From: Ostrinia nubilalis
Lineage: Eukaryota; Arthropoda; Insecta; Lepidoptera; Crambidae
Length of the DNA stretch: 64,000 nt
Assembly: GCF_963855985.1 (NCBI RefSeq)
Contig: NC_087097.1
Coordinates: forward strand, 6,605,001-6,669,000
Direction of reading: 5' to 3'
Positions 40,601 to 47,485 of the stretch are shown here, one piece after another. The notes beneath the pieces were generated by a model, which made no database searches, was not told the DNA's origin, and saw only the letters and a list, made by a program, of their open reading frames with translations. The first letter of the stretch is position 1. The number at the start of each line of letters is the position of its first letter. A program made the translations under genes and the position numbers.

Positions 40601-43600
40601 TCCTCTCTCTGCTCCCGTTTTGATGGAAAGACCGGTTCCTTTTGTTAAAAAAGAAAACAAAATTAATTGGATAGTAATGTTTTGTCTTGACTTGACTTTA
40701 AATAGTTTTGAACGTGGTTTCATAATACGGGCCTCAGAGATCATGCAGTAAATTATATTTATAATTATTTACAGCATAATACAATCGATACTAGGGTGCC
40801 TTCCCATACCTGACCCATCCCTCAACCAAGAAGCCATGAAAATCATGAGAATTGCTGACAGGATTTGCAAATGTAAAGTATCATACATTTTTTCAATGAT
40901 TTTGATAAAGAAAATTCAACGTCCAACTATAAAGTGCCCCTCAATACATGCTCTCAGGTCTCGTAGCCTACGTAACTCGGCCAGAACCAGTGATGTTACA
41001 GCTACAATACTTCTCAGCTGTGCTAAACTCTATCGTCCTAACGAAATGCATCGCAGCCCACTTATGGGAGAACTCTCCGTATGTGAGCAAACAGCTCAAA
41101 GGGATAGGGCCGATGTTCAGTACCTTACTGGCCACCGCTGGGAAGGTCAACTTCATGCTGTTGGAAGAAAGCCATCCAAGGGATTTGGAAAGGGTAAGAA
41201 ATGGAAGAAATTGTTGTAATATTGGAGCAAGAAGGGTCATGCTTTTTAAAATAGAATAATTGTTACAGCTGCTTCAAAAAAGACTCCATTTTATCAATTA
41301 TTTACGATGGAAGACGAAGTTTTGAATATAATATTAGCAGTTTAATTTTTTTTTTCTTGTAGATAATGAACAAAGGTCCTCCAGCTGGTAACGTTATCAG
41401 AAAACAAATCAGTCTGCTACCTAAATATCAGGTCGAAGCGACGCCAATTAACGAAAAAACTGTGTCTGTAAAGCTTTTGCTGCTCAACCAAGCACATTTG
41501 GCAGCAAATATGGAGAACCTTACAGCGACGTCAACGCACAAAAGTTACGTCATAGTTGGGGATTCAGAAAATCACATCTTGCTGCTTACTACTTTCATGT
41601 AAACAATATTTTCTTGCTCTTGTTTTTTTTCACTTAACGAACTTGTTTGAACTATATCGTTATGATTTCAGGGACAAAGACTTAATAAGCGTTTACGATG
41701 GCTGCATGAACTATGAAATAACAAGGAAACACGCTTTTGAGCACAAAATATCTGTTCACTGTGTCAGCTCTAGCATTGGTGAGTCAAATTTTGAATAAGC
41801 TCCTATCCTAAACATTATACCGTATCTTTTAATGTGTCTTATTAGTCTGGAAAAATATAATTAATAGGACTACTTTCTTTTTGTTGCAGTTGGAATCGAT
41901 GCTCAATGTGAATATACATTCACAAGCTTGATGCCCATAAATTCACATAACGTTAATACCTCATCACTGTACTTCGAGGGCAATTCGAAAGAAGCATTAA
42001 AAAAACCAACTAACGGATCAGACACGCCCAAAGAAAGGAAAAGAAAGAACAATGGCGAAGAAATTTCGCAGTCGAAAGAAAAAAAGAAACGCGATAATGC
42101 TCTTGCAGAAAAAATCAAACTTTTGAAAGAGTCCTTTGGAAGAACATCTACCGTACTGAAGAAGGATTTACAAAAGACAGAAGAAATGACAAGAAATGCG
42201 TTGAATAATTTAGTGTACCCCGATCACCCTGAAAGTTATTCAAAAGCTATAGATATGAATACAATAAGTATCAACGATGAGGTCAATTTCGATGAAACAC
42301 ACGTAGACGTTAATTTTCCGGATAATGATGACGACATATTAGACGATGCAAAAATCGATAGTATTTTAAGTGAAATAGAGACTGAAATAACGAAAACCAA
42401 TTCAACACCAAAAGGGCATTCCGAAAAAAGAGGAGAGTTTAATCAAAAATATCCAAGTGAGAAACACTCTGCAATGAATAAAATAAATAGCACAGTAAAA
42501 CAAAACATTAACATGAGAAACAGGGCAAATAAACCAGGAAGCAATAAATGTAACTATAAATTTTTAGATCTTTTAGAAAAGAATATGGATTTGAGCGACG
42601 ATGACGTTATACCCGTTAAAGAAACTGGATTCTCAGATGCCATAAAACAACAGGTTGAAAAATATATACAAAGCTCTTGTTTAGCACCTCCTGCAATTGA
42701 TCTGACCATGACAAACCTTTACCAAGAACCTGAATCTACTAGAAGTATTGTTCCGACAGTAAATAGCATGAATAAAACAATCTATGATGTTGAATCCAAC
42801 AATGCTGTATATTCTTATACAGATTTTAAACAACCTTTATCCATGAATATGTCTACTTCGACCCTTACAGTGCCTGCTGAAACAAAAAGTCCCATAACTA
42901 AAATCATTAATGATGAGCTCTTCAAAAATAATATTGAAAATTCTAACACAAATCTAAACAACGATAACATCACATTAAGTAATAATATTCACTGTACCAA
43001 TAAACCTGAAAATATAAATAAACATAATGATAGTGATTGTATCCACGAAGAATTGCCAGAAGTTGACGTCATAGGTCATAACACAAAACAAGTTTCAGCA
43101 TGTGCTGATCAGACACGCACATACACACGTATATCAGAAACATGTGTTTCTGATATCTCAAGAGACACTGAAAAATACGAAAATAAAGCAATATGTTCTA
43201 TTACTTCTGCCGAAAGAAATGACAACAATTTAAGCTTTTCCAATACACAGCCGCACCACAGCAAACATTGTGATAATAATATCACAGATGTTGCGTTGGA
43301 AATATTTACTGAGAAAGAGTCTCCGAATACAGATATCACAATATCGAATGACACAGAAAAAACCTGCATTACCTCAACCAACAATGAAACGATTTTAAAA
43401 TTACATAATGATAATAAAAATACAAACAGTCAACATGGGCAATTACATCCATCTCACCTATCACCTACTTCAGTCTCTGATGAGCTTTCAATGTTAGATA
43501 AAATAAATGAGATATGTTTATGGAATCAGCATGTGAAGGATATTGATTTTAAACAAATTAAAAGTTCTGTCGCGCATAATGGCAATGAAAAACAAATTCC

Positions 43601-45162
43601 AAATGTATCTGCAATCGGAACTGTATTTAATTCTTCAAATAATGATGAGGCCAAAGATTTAGGCCAAAGTTTATGTAAACAGAACTATACGACTTCAAAT
43701 CAAAATGAGCAAAATAACTCTCAATTTACCAAAAATAAACACAAAGAATATGAGAATAAGTACACATTTTCAGCGGAAAAAGTTGACGTTCAAACGAAAT
43801 ATACCAAAGATCACAAAATTCGGGTTATAAGAACATTAAAGGTTGATTTAGATGTAAGAGAAATTGTTTCAGATTATAAAACTGAATCAAAACTTAGTAA
43901 CAAAACACAAGAAGTTATTTCTAATAAGTGTGTTAAAGAAATACCATCTGTGACTTATATTGACCAGGAAACGTTTAACAGTTTAACCCACAATCACACA
44001 GAAATGGATAATTCAAAGGAATCGCCTGAAAATAATCTTATTGCCGACATAAATAAAAACAGAGAAAAGACAAATATGATTGAAAGTATACAAAATGACG
44101 ATAAAAACGAGTCAAAAGATTCAACAAATGAGTTAAGCGTAAAAGCTGATGAAACAAGTATGGTTCAAGATAATGCAGTCGTTATGGACAATACAAAACT
44201 TGATGCCAGTAAACCCACACCTAATATTGAAGAACCTAATAAAGAAAACAGTATCAGCACTATTCTTCAAAAATTTGGAAATATAATAAGGTGATTAAAT
44301 CGGTTTAGTTAATTAATACCTACAACTATATTTTTACAATTTTCGAACCTGTAATCGCTCTTCTTTCAGGAATAAAAAAAATGAAGCAACGAGCTCGCCA
44401 AGGATTTTTGCAAGTACTATGAGTAACAACGTGCAACAGTCAACCTTCAAACCTAAAAGACCTTTCAGAATCACTGAGATTCAAACAATTGATGCCCCAA
44501 TACCAATCATTTACGAGAATAAACCTAAACCTGCCACCCCATCCCAAGTTGGAAATGTTGTATCTATTAATGCTAACCGCATTGAGAAGGCTTTGGAAGT
44601 TGAGAACCAACAGACCTTGGAAAAAATTCCAAAAACTCCTGAAAAATTACCTTACCTAGATTTGACTCCCTGTCAATCTCCCGAAACACTTTTAGAATCA
44701 TCACTTGAGATTGCAGAAGACGATTTCAAAATAGATCAATCCATGTTAAATCCCAAAACACTGTTGCAAAATATGGGAACGGAAGACATAACACTCGACA
44801 TCATACCTCCACCTCCAGAGTTCTGTAATAATGACATTGATTATTCGCCAGTTAATGATGATTTTGAACAGTTAAGTTTTAATGAAAATCTAAACCAAAC
44901 CTTGGAAGAAAGACTTAACAGAAGTGAAAATGAACAGGTTTTCCCAAATACTGCCAATTTTACTCCTTCAGATGAAATAGAAACATGGACATTAGATTGC
45001 GACGATGAACTTGAAAGTAGTTATTCGGCTCCGACTCAATCTTTTACGGCAATACGAAGAAAATTGTTCGAAAACTATAATAACCATTCACTGGATATAA
45101 ATGGTACTACGACAAAAAGATTGAGTCAATTTAAATACAACCGTAAAACTACTTTTAAATGA
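7652..45162 (+). CDS. HFM1: Meiotic ATP-dependent DNA helicase HFM1 (MER3)
   Basis: Exons: 7652-7665, 7758-7942, 8097-8177, 8256-8381, 9206-9335, 9889-10060, 10751-10983, 11531-11681, 12111-12245, 12664-12784, 13174-13247, 13597-13698, 34269-34500, 39579-39721, 40263-40447, 40775-40872, 40958-41193, 41363-41598, 41672-41778, 41890-44290, 44370-45162. All junctions keep frame; product 1984 aa. Motifs: Walker A APTGSGKT (101-108), TPEKWD (184-189), DEVH (211-214), SAT (290-292), IFCNTRKS (about 365), TTTLAMGVNLPAH, QMVGRAGRP (483-491), then winged-helix and Sec63-like regions to about residue 920. HFM1/MER3 is a Ski2-like 3'-5' helicase that stabilises strand-exchange intermediates and promotes crossovers in meiosis. 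Two departures from the family: a hydrophilic insert at 245-280, and a C-terminal tail of over 1000 Asn/Ser/Asp-rich residues, most of it in one 2.4 kb exon; vertebrate HFM1 is nearer 1400 aa. Introns 12 and 13 are very large. AATAAA lies at 45236. Confidence 0.96.
8507..8683 (+). repeat. Truncated non-LTR retrotransposon 3' end (CCGGCGAACTTCGTACCGCC family)
   Basis: This segment in HFM1 intron 4 begins GACCCGGCGAACTTCGTACC and ends in GGGTTTCATTTTTATATATATAG. It matches in style the interspersed non-LTR tails common in lepidopteran introns. Related but diverged tails occur at 26505-26560 and 52746-52934. Family assignment is from memory of such repeats and not from alignment. Confidence 0.6.
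8696..8838. mobile_element. MITE with 25-bp terminal inverted repeats
   Basis: The ends are inverted copies: CTAGGCGCAGACCACCGATT on the left and AATCGGTGGTCAGCGCCTAG on the right, enclosing about 90 bp without coding capacity. It lies between the LINE tail and the hAT element in HFM1 intron 4. The target duplication is unclear. Confidence 0.7.
8857..9154. mobile_element. Non-autonomous hAT element with poly-C ends
   Basis: The element starts CAGTGGCGGCGTA and ends TACGCCGCTACTG, typical hAT termini. It is flanked by the perfect 8 bp duplication TTTTCTTG (8849-8856 and 9155-9162). Long C homopolymers occur just inside each end (around 8890-8920 and 9117-9140). It has no transposase reading frame. 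It ends 51 bp upstream of HFM1 exon 5. Confidence 0.9.
9639..9764. mobile_element. MITE family A (ATGCCCGTTTTCAC termini), complete copy
   Basis: Near-palindromic 126 bp element with termini ACTCTAATGCCCGTTTTCAC and GTGAAAACGGGCATTAGAGT. It lies in HFM1 intron 5. Other members are at 17515-17591 (truncated) and 23757-23872. Confidence 0.75.
13699..14531. other. Start of HFM1 intron 12 and 3' UTR of the nested cuticle gene
   Basis: No exon of HFM1 is seen here. The complement of AATAAA near 14166 could end the minus-strand cuticle transcript, giving a 3' UTR of about 370 bases. The rest is AT-rich intron. Confidence 0.5.
14532..23702 (-). CDS. Small secreted cuticle protein with R&R chitin-binding domain (CPR family)
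   Basis: Coding exons 23595-23702 and 14532-14747 join in phase 0 to a 107-residue protein. Residues 1-24 form a signal peptide (hydrophobic WIVCALAIVCVSV, Ala-rich cleavage region). Residues 37-107 form a Rebers-Riddiford-type domain: YEYKYDVED, GANEAGD, GGYRVLLPDGRLMTVEYTV, GFVPKITFEE. Such proteins bind chitin in the extracellular cuticle. An acceptor sits directly before the ATG, so the 5' UTR is spliced. The likely first exon ends at 28039 with a GTGAGT donor, and a TATA box lies at 28137-28142. The gene is antisense within HFM1 intron 12. Its coding intron is 8.8 kb because the two 2.54 kb transposable elements landed in it. It is unusually short for the family but looks complete. Confidence 0.87.
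14880..17415 (+). mobile_element. Element Twin, copy 1 (2536 bp, 12-bp TIR, 4-bp TSD)
   Basis: The element starts GGGCATTTCTAC and ends GTAGAAATGCCC. It is flanked by ATAT (14876-14879 and 17416-17419), a 4 bp target duplication. Copy 2 lies 176 bp away in opposite orientation and is identical wherever I compared them except for a 4 bp indel near 16957. It encodes no intact transposase. It carries a decayed RTE-clade reverse transcriptase fragment, a TATAAAAG motif at 15375, and many copies of a TCTCAATTC-type motif near both ends. The superfamily is not assigned; 4 bp duplications are known for Sola1, Ginger and Chapaev-like elements, among others. Confidence 0.85.
15890..16800 (-). pseudogene. 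Decayed RTE-clade reverse transcriptase fragment inside Twin copy 1
   Basis: Broken reading frames on the minus strand contain recognisable blocks of insect RTE retrotransposon ORF2: VYKLFSRVLTNHLARRLDD, a degraded FRKGFS segment, and further on TKVTGIARKIA plus a QWAGAH-like stretch. Stops and frameshifts interrupt it throughout. The same fragment is present in copy 2 at about 18210-19120 on the plus strand. It was therefore captured before the element duplicated. Confidence 0.75.
17515..17591. repeat. Truncated MITE family A copy between the two Twin elements
   Basis: It begins CTAATGCCCGTTTTCACC and continues through AAGTGACCCCTATGGTAAC, matching the left half of the element at 9639-9764. 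Twin copy 2 starts immediately after it. The right half is not found beyond 20135. Confidence 0.65.
17592..20131 (-). mobile_element. Element Twin, copy 2 (2540 bp, inverted relative to copy 1)
   Basis: The termini GGGCATTTCTAC and GTAGAAATGCCC are flanked by TTAC at 17588-17591 and 20132-20135. The target duplication differs from that of copy 1, so this is an independent insertion and not an inverted duplication of the locus. Matching positions sum to 35011 outside the indel and 35007 inside it. The extra 4 bases are in this copy, near 18054. Near identity implies both insertions are young. Confidence 0.85.
20136..23594. other. Intronic DNA between Twin copy 2 and the cuticle signal-peptide exon
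   Basis: This is AT-rich intron of both HFM1 and the cuticle gene. A small GC-richer patch at about 21840-21990 stands out and includes a 30-codon plus-strand ORF at 21910-22002. It could be a regulatory element for the cuticle gene, but nothing proves it. No other coding signal was seen. Confidence 0.4.
23757..23872. mobile_element. MITE family A, third copy
   Basis: Inverted-repeat ends GTCCGTTTTCGCCATCAATC and GATTGATGGTGAAAACGGCC surround the CCTATG/CATAGG inner arms. It is a diverged relative of 9639-9764 and lies just upstream of the cuticle gene's first coding exon. Confidence 0.65.
23873..28038. other. Long 5' intron of the cuticle gene, inside HFM1 intron 12
   Basis: Interspersed repeat fragments are visible: CAACCGACTTCAAAAAAAGG at about 24430; a segment at 25180-25290 containing GAAGCGCCGCAACAAACTCA; a partial copy at 25485-25560 of the SINE body also found at 49255-49330; and a LINE-tail fragment at 26505-26560 (TCCGCGGCTTCACCCGCGTG). 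No open coding exon was supported. Confidence 0.45.
28039..28142 (-). promoter_or_regulatory. Probable core promoter and 5' UTR exon of the cuticle gene
   Basis: On the minus strand a TATA box (TATAAG, 28142-28137) is followed 33-40 bases later by initiator-like CCAGTC or TCAGAC. The transcript then runs through GC-rich sequence to a strong donor, AAAG|GTGAGT, whose exon ends at 28039. A strong acceptor lies directly before the coding exon at 23702. The pairing of this exon with that acceptor is inferred from splice signals. Confidence 0.55.
28751..28855 (+). repeat. RTE-clade LINE 3' end fragment
   Basis: Contains GGCGCTGGATGCAGACCGCT and ends GTGGCTGAAATGATGGTGAT with an ATG/GAT tail. The reading corresponds to the C-terminus of RTE ORF2 in Lepidoptera (the AATNRAMW...LGEAYVQ block), here degraded. 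Sister copies are at 38196-38323 and 58725-58829. Confidence 0.75.
28856..31017. other. Intronic DNA of HFM1 intron 12
   Basis: AT-rich with only short, random-looking ORFs. I see no supported gene or complete repeat. Confidence 0.4.
31018..31275 (-). CDS. Possible small gene, 85 aa, unrecognised
   Basis: A single open frame starting MASCKSFIRSIRRKELFAEN and ending VSSDDFD, with mixed codon use that looks more protein-like than neighbouring ORFs. An acceptor-like TATTTCAG lies about 15 bases upstream, so it might instead be a last exon. No signal peptide, membrane segment or known domain is visible. It lies antisense in HFM1 intron 12, between the cuticle gene and DRC2. A chance ORF remains quite possible, since the opposite strand is open as well. 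Confidence 0.3.
   Translation of the reverse strand: MASCKSFIRSIRRKELFAENDSNNPKVRARAPVGLDNVHIIIVNQSKNGRKTSFLYGVMTDSIVDSIKKCNLSRGAEQVSSDDFD
32617..34014 (-). CDS. DRC2: Dynein regulatory complex subunit 2 (DRC2/CCDC65), intronless
   Basis: A single uninterrupted 465-codon frame. A Lys/Glu-rich basic start (residues 1-45) precedes the family core at about 51-120: TWRELMLKIKEPVFKQDIEV, HTFERAFDKKDHLI, then a long coiled coil to about residue 240. More heptad-like helices follow up to about 430 (LYREKLLLEQENAYIMRKIQ). Vertebrate CCDC65 is 484 aa, so the length fits. In known systems DRC2 pairs with DRC1 in the nexin-dynein regulatory complex and is needed for regulated beating of motile cilia and flagella; in insects that mainly means sperm. 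The gene is antisense in HFM1 intron 12, 254 bp from HFM1 exon 13. The complement of AATAAA at 32549-32554 gives a short 3' UTR. The lack of introns suggests a retrogene, but the frame is intact and conserved-looking, not decayed. Confidence 0.85.
   Translation of the reverse strand: MGMSKEEKKAKKEAKRLEKLKAETEARKKLKREELQREMAAQALKRGELDRTWRELMLKIKEPVFKQDIEVMWHTFERAFDKKDHLINYTMKLMDVADDQFQRCVASFCDTIDTMINKFLTDLDDLSKENDIRTANLLKSGEDDAAQIMTDHNAAETHLQLMLYHGHTTADALAWTTRGENLVKEDEERSKYANERENLRSFLENRYNAVWDEYKAVLKAYVVETADNQKQVRKLRRKENLMADIIASQGKKIANSDGMLKRLRTELAAYESGTKQAVFRDRRNRHRAACHKLKKRLINGCATDVKQMAILVRVSDSTVEWLEGAAKKGERILRMAALCRKFQSQREKVMPYGSDIPHSPTQVGNLRQQKSDDSLVANAISSTCGLTRLWQRIAKAELTKRALYREKLLLEQENAYIMRKIQALKENKIGPDTQKCICGAPAKRGALNPPTAVEGVLEISKYRKL
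34501..36652. other. First part of HFM1 intron 13
   Basis: AT-rich intron. It holds the MITE at 35212-35389 and otherwise no supported feature. Confidence 0.5.
35212..35389. mobile_element. MITE with about 45-bp imperfect TIRs
   Basis: The left end ATGCACACCACGTTTTTTCA is mirrored by TGAAAAAACGCGGTGTGCAT on the right, and the similarity continues inward through GGCGTTGTCGATACGCGTTT versus its inverted partner. The 178 bp element has no ORF. Confidence 0.7.
36653..36744 (+). CDS. Candidate alternative last exon of HFM1
   Basis: A polypyrimidine tract and acceptor (TTTTTATTTAG) are followed by 30 open codons starting NKSESYMNFVQKVTG and ending QSESE-stop. Its phase fits the donor of HFM1 exon 13 (GAA G|GTGAGT): joining gives ...KKIEGNKSESY.... 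The product would be about 616 residues, keeping all helicase motifs but losing the rest of the Sec63 region and the long tail. A poly(A) signal AATAAA lies near 37066. It might equally be the last exon of an unseen nested gene. Confidence 0.35.
37536..37765 (-). pseudogene. Possible odorant-receptor-like exon remnant
   Basis: After an acceptor-like CTACAG, an open frame runs DDIYTLPFNRITFIFFDPEL and later SSVQVLMQACLVHFIQG and FALFITELFLY before a stop. The spacing of the hydrophobic helix and of the FxxxxxELFLY-like end recalls insect odorant receptors. The expected following motif is missing and no neighbouring exon was found. Similarity is by eye only. Confidence 0.2.
38196..38323 (+). 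repeat. RTE-clade LINE ORF2 C-terminal fragment
   Basis: The reading LTDELIKVAGRHWMQAAT continues into NPAMWKSLGEAYVQ, the end of ORF2 in lepidopteran RTE retrotransposons, and terminates in an ATGATGATG tail. It is 5'-truncated and lies in HFM1 intron 13. Confidence 0.85.
38324..39578. other. Last part of HFM1 intron 13
   Basis: AT-rich intron up to the acceptor TTACCACAG before exon 14. No other feature is supported. Confidence 0.5.
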
Positions 45163-45235
45163 ACGTAGTTAACATTAAAACTGTATTTTAACGTTAATAA
45201 TGCAATTTTATGTTAATATAATATAAAAATTAGTT

Positions 45236-45257
45236 AATAAAAAGTCGTTTATTTATT
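45236..45257. terminator. Facing poly(A) signals of HFM1 (+) and loqs (-)
   Basis: AATAAA on the plus strand at 45236-45241 lies 74 bases past the HFM1 stop. Two overlapping AATAAA hexamers on the minus strand lie at 45248-45257. If both are used, the two 3' ends overlap by a few dozen bases. The loqs 3' UTR would then be about 2.2 kb. Confidence 0.55.
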
Positions 45258-47485
45258 TAACACATGTAAGAACACAAGACGCACAATGGGCCAGTTCTAA
45301 ATAAAATCCTTTACCGTTTTCGATAGAACGAGGCAATCTGGAAATGTCCATGCCAGTAGAATTTACATGAACAAACAAAATATTATAAATATCCAATATT
45401 TAATTTAAAACATCCATAGCACCATCAAGTAAGAATAATTTCCCTTCGCATTTGTACCAATTTTTGGGACATGAAAATTATGAAATCTGAAATGGCGCCA
45501 TCCATTATTTGCAAAAAAATCTTAAGACATAATCGTAGCTCTAAGAAAAAAGTAGTTCAATAGTAACTATTCTATAGTAGAACTGTTCTACCCATAGTAG
45601 ATAACTTCCTTTGGGCTTATTTTATGGGCAAATCAAATTAGGCACGTCTAATTTGACCGGACTAGTAGTCGCCTAACAATTCTTTTTGTAATAGAAAAAA
45701 ATTAATCGAAGGGTACAAAATAAAAGATGATATAAGCAACACCAAATTTTATTATTGAAGTTAGAGCAGAAACAATGCATAGCAAAAAAATACCTTAATT
45801 TAATAAAATTTCATTCATGTTACAGTAAGCAGGAGGTGAAATAGTTGTTCACAATAGTGTCGATAAAACTACTACATTAATATTATATTTATTATCCTTG
45901 AGATTAATCACAAGAACAAGTAAAACCAAGACTCACTAAACATAAAATAATAAGTAAACGTGTGACCCTCTAGTGGTCTTTACAATCTATTTAGTTGGTC
46001 TTGGTTGAACAGAACTACAGCCCTTCCTCAGCGTTAGTCTTTTCTAACTTGAACAGTGCGATGTTTTACAAAAAGGGCAGGTTGAACTCACACCATTCAA
46101 TTTAAAAGAAACTGGGTGCGTGCAGGATCCTCGTCTTTGCCTGGCTCTGGCAAGCACCGACGACGACACTGAACTGATAGAAATTGTTACAACCTCTATA
46201 CTTTGCATTAAAATAATGCCCATTTTCACAGGCAAGGGATCCATCTTCGCGACCACTTATTCCAGTGAAATATCACTCTAACACATAGTTCTCAGCTTCC
46301 CTGCAAAGTTTTCAATCATGTACTCAAAAGAAAACCTAGAGTCACTGATATTGAAATTTAGATAAAAACAATATGCAATCCTGCCTCTCCACATGCACCA
46401 TGGCACGTGTCGTCCCAATACCAACCCTAGCACTTTGTAAGAAGTTCTTGCCAAGTTCAAGTGAGTGACCATCAATTCGGAGCTTGTTACAAAGCAAAGG
46501 TCGGACAGTTCGTCAACAAGACAAAAAACTAGCTGAGAATATTTTTTCCGTTTAATGCTCAGCATGTAAAAGAACTCCCTTATAACACACCATACAACTA
46601 ATTGAAATAAAATAAGTAGATGCCTGTTTCAAGTGTAAAGAAAATCATGATTGGCTTGGCTACGCCGTGATTACAATATACATTAAAAGCTAAGTCATTT
46701 ATTTTTGGTAAGTATACAATATAATTGTTTTATTAATGAATGCAAAACATGCCTAATAATAATGCTGAATATTAAACTGGAAATATAATCCACACTTTTT
46801 TTGTATATTTTATATTTTTTGTATTTTTTTTTCCTTTTTATATTTTTTTTAGTAATTTCCACGCTGGGAAAATTACACTAATTCTATGCAAAGTATAGCT
46901 TGTATTTTGTATATGACCACTCCATACTTTGTTTCTTTAAATTACGGGCTATGCAGATTATCCTCGCACATTGGCAGTAATAGTACAAGTGAAGATTCAC
47001 TTGCCAGTTAAGTAGGTACTTAAAGCACAAAACATATACTTAAACTTATGAATTCAAAGCGTTTTGAAATTTACAAATGCATTGATGAAAATTTTTCGAG
47101 TATACAAGTAATAAAAGATATTTAAGAAATAACAAATTTGTATTGCATTGTAAATACTGTTAGACAGCATAATATTTCAACTAAAATGGTATACACAAAA
47201 GAATCACAAGTAAGATACTGCAAATATGCCAGTTATAAAGCATAGCCCGAAGTGCTATTGGCACACAGGCTAAATGCCATTACTCAAATGGGAAGTGGTG
47301 ATAAAGATAAGTATAGGCTCAAAACCTAGCGACATCAAATGCACATGTTTGCTGTGTCACGCTATGCCATTCCAAATTCTAGATTTTTAACAAAAATTGA
47401 TTAAATCTGTTCATTTGATTTCAATTTTAATCTTGCATAGTGAGCACTAAATGTGGCATGTTGATGCCGCAAGATAAAGAGGCAT
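45258..47485 (-). other. Probable 2.2-kb 3' UTR of loqs
   Basis: There is no open frame worth reporting on either strand. It is AT-rich, with a T-rich low-complexity tract at 46795-46855. Long 3' UTRs are plausible here because no nearer strong minus-strand poly(A) signal was decisive. Confidence 0.4.
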
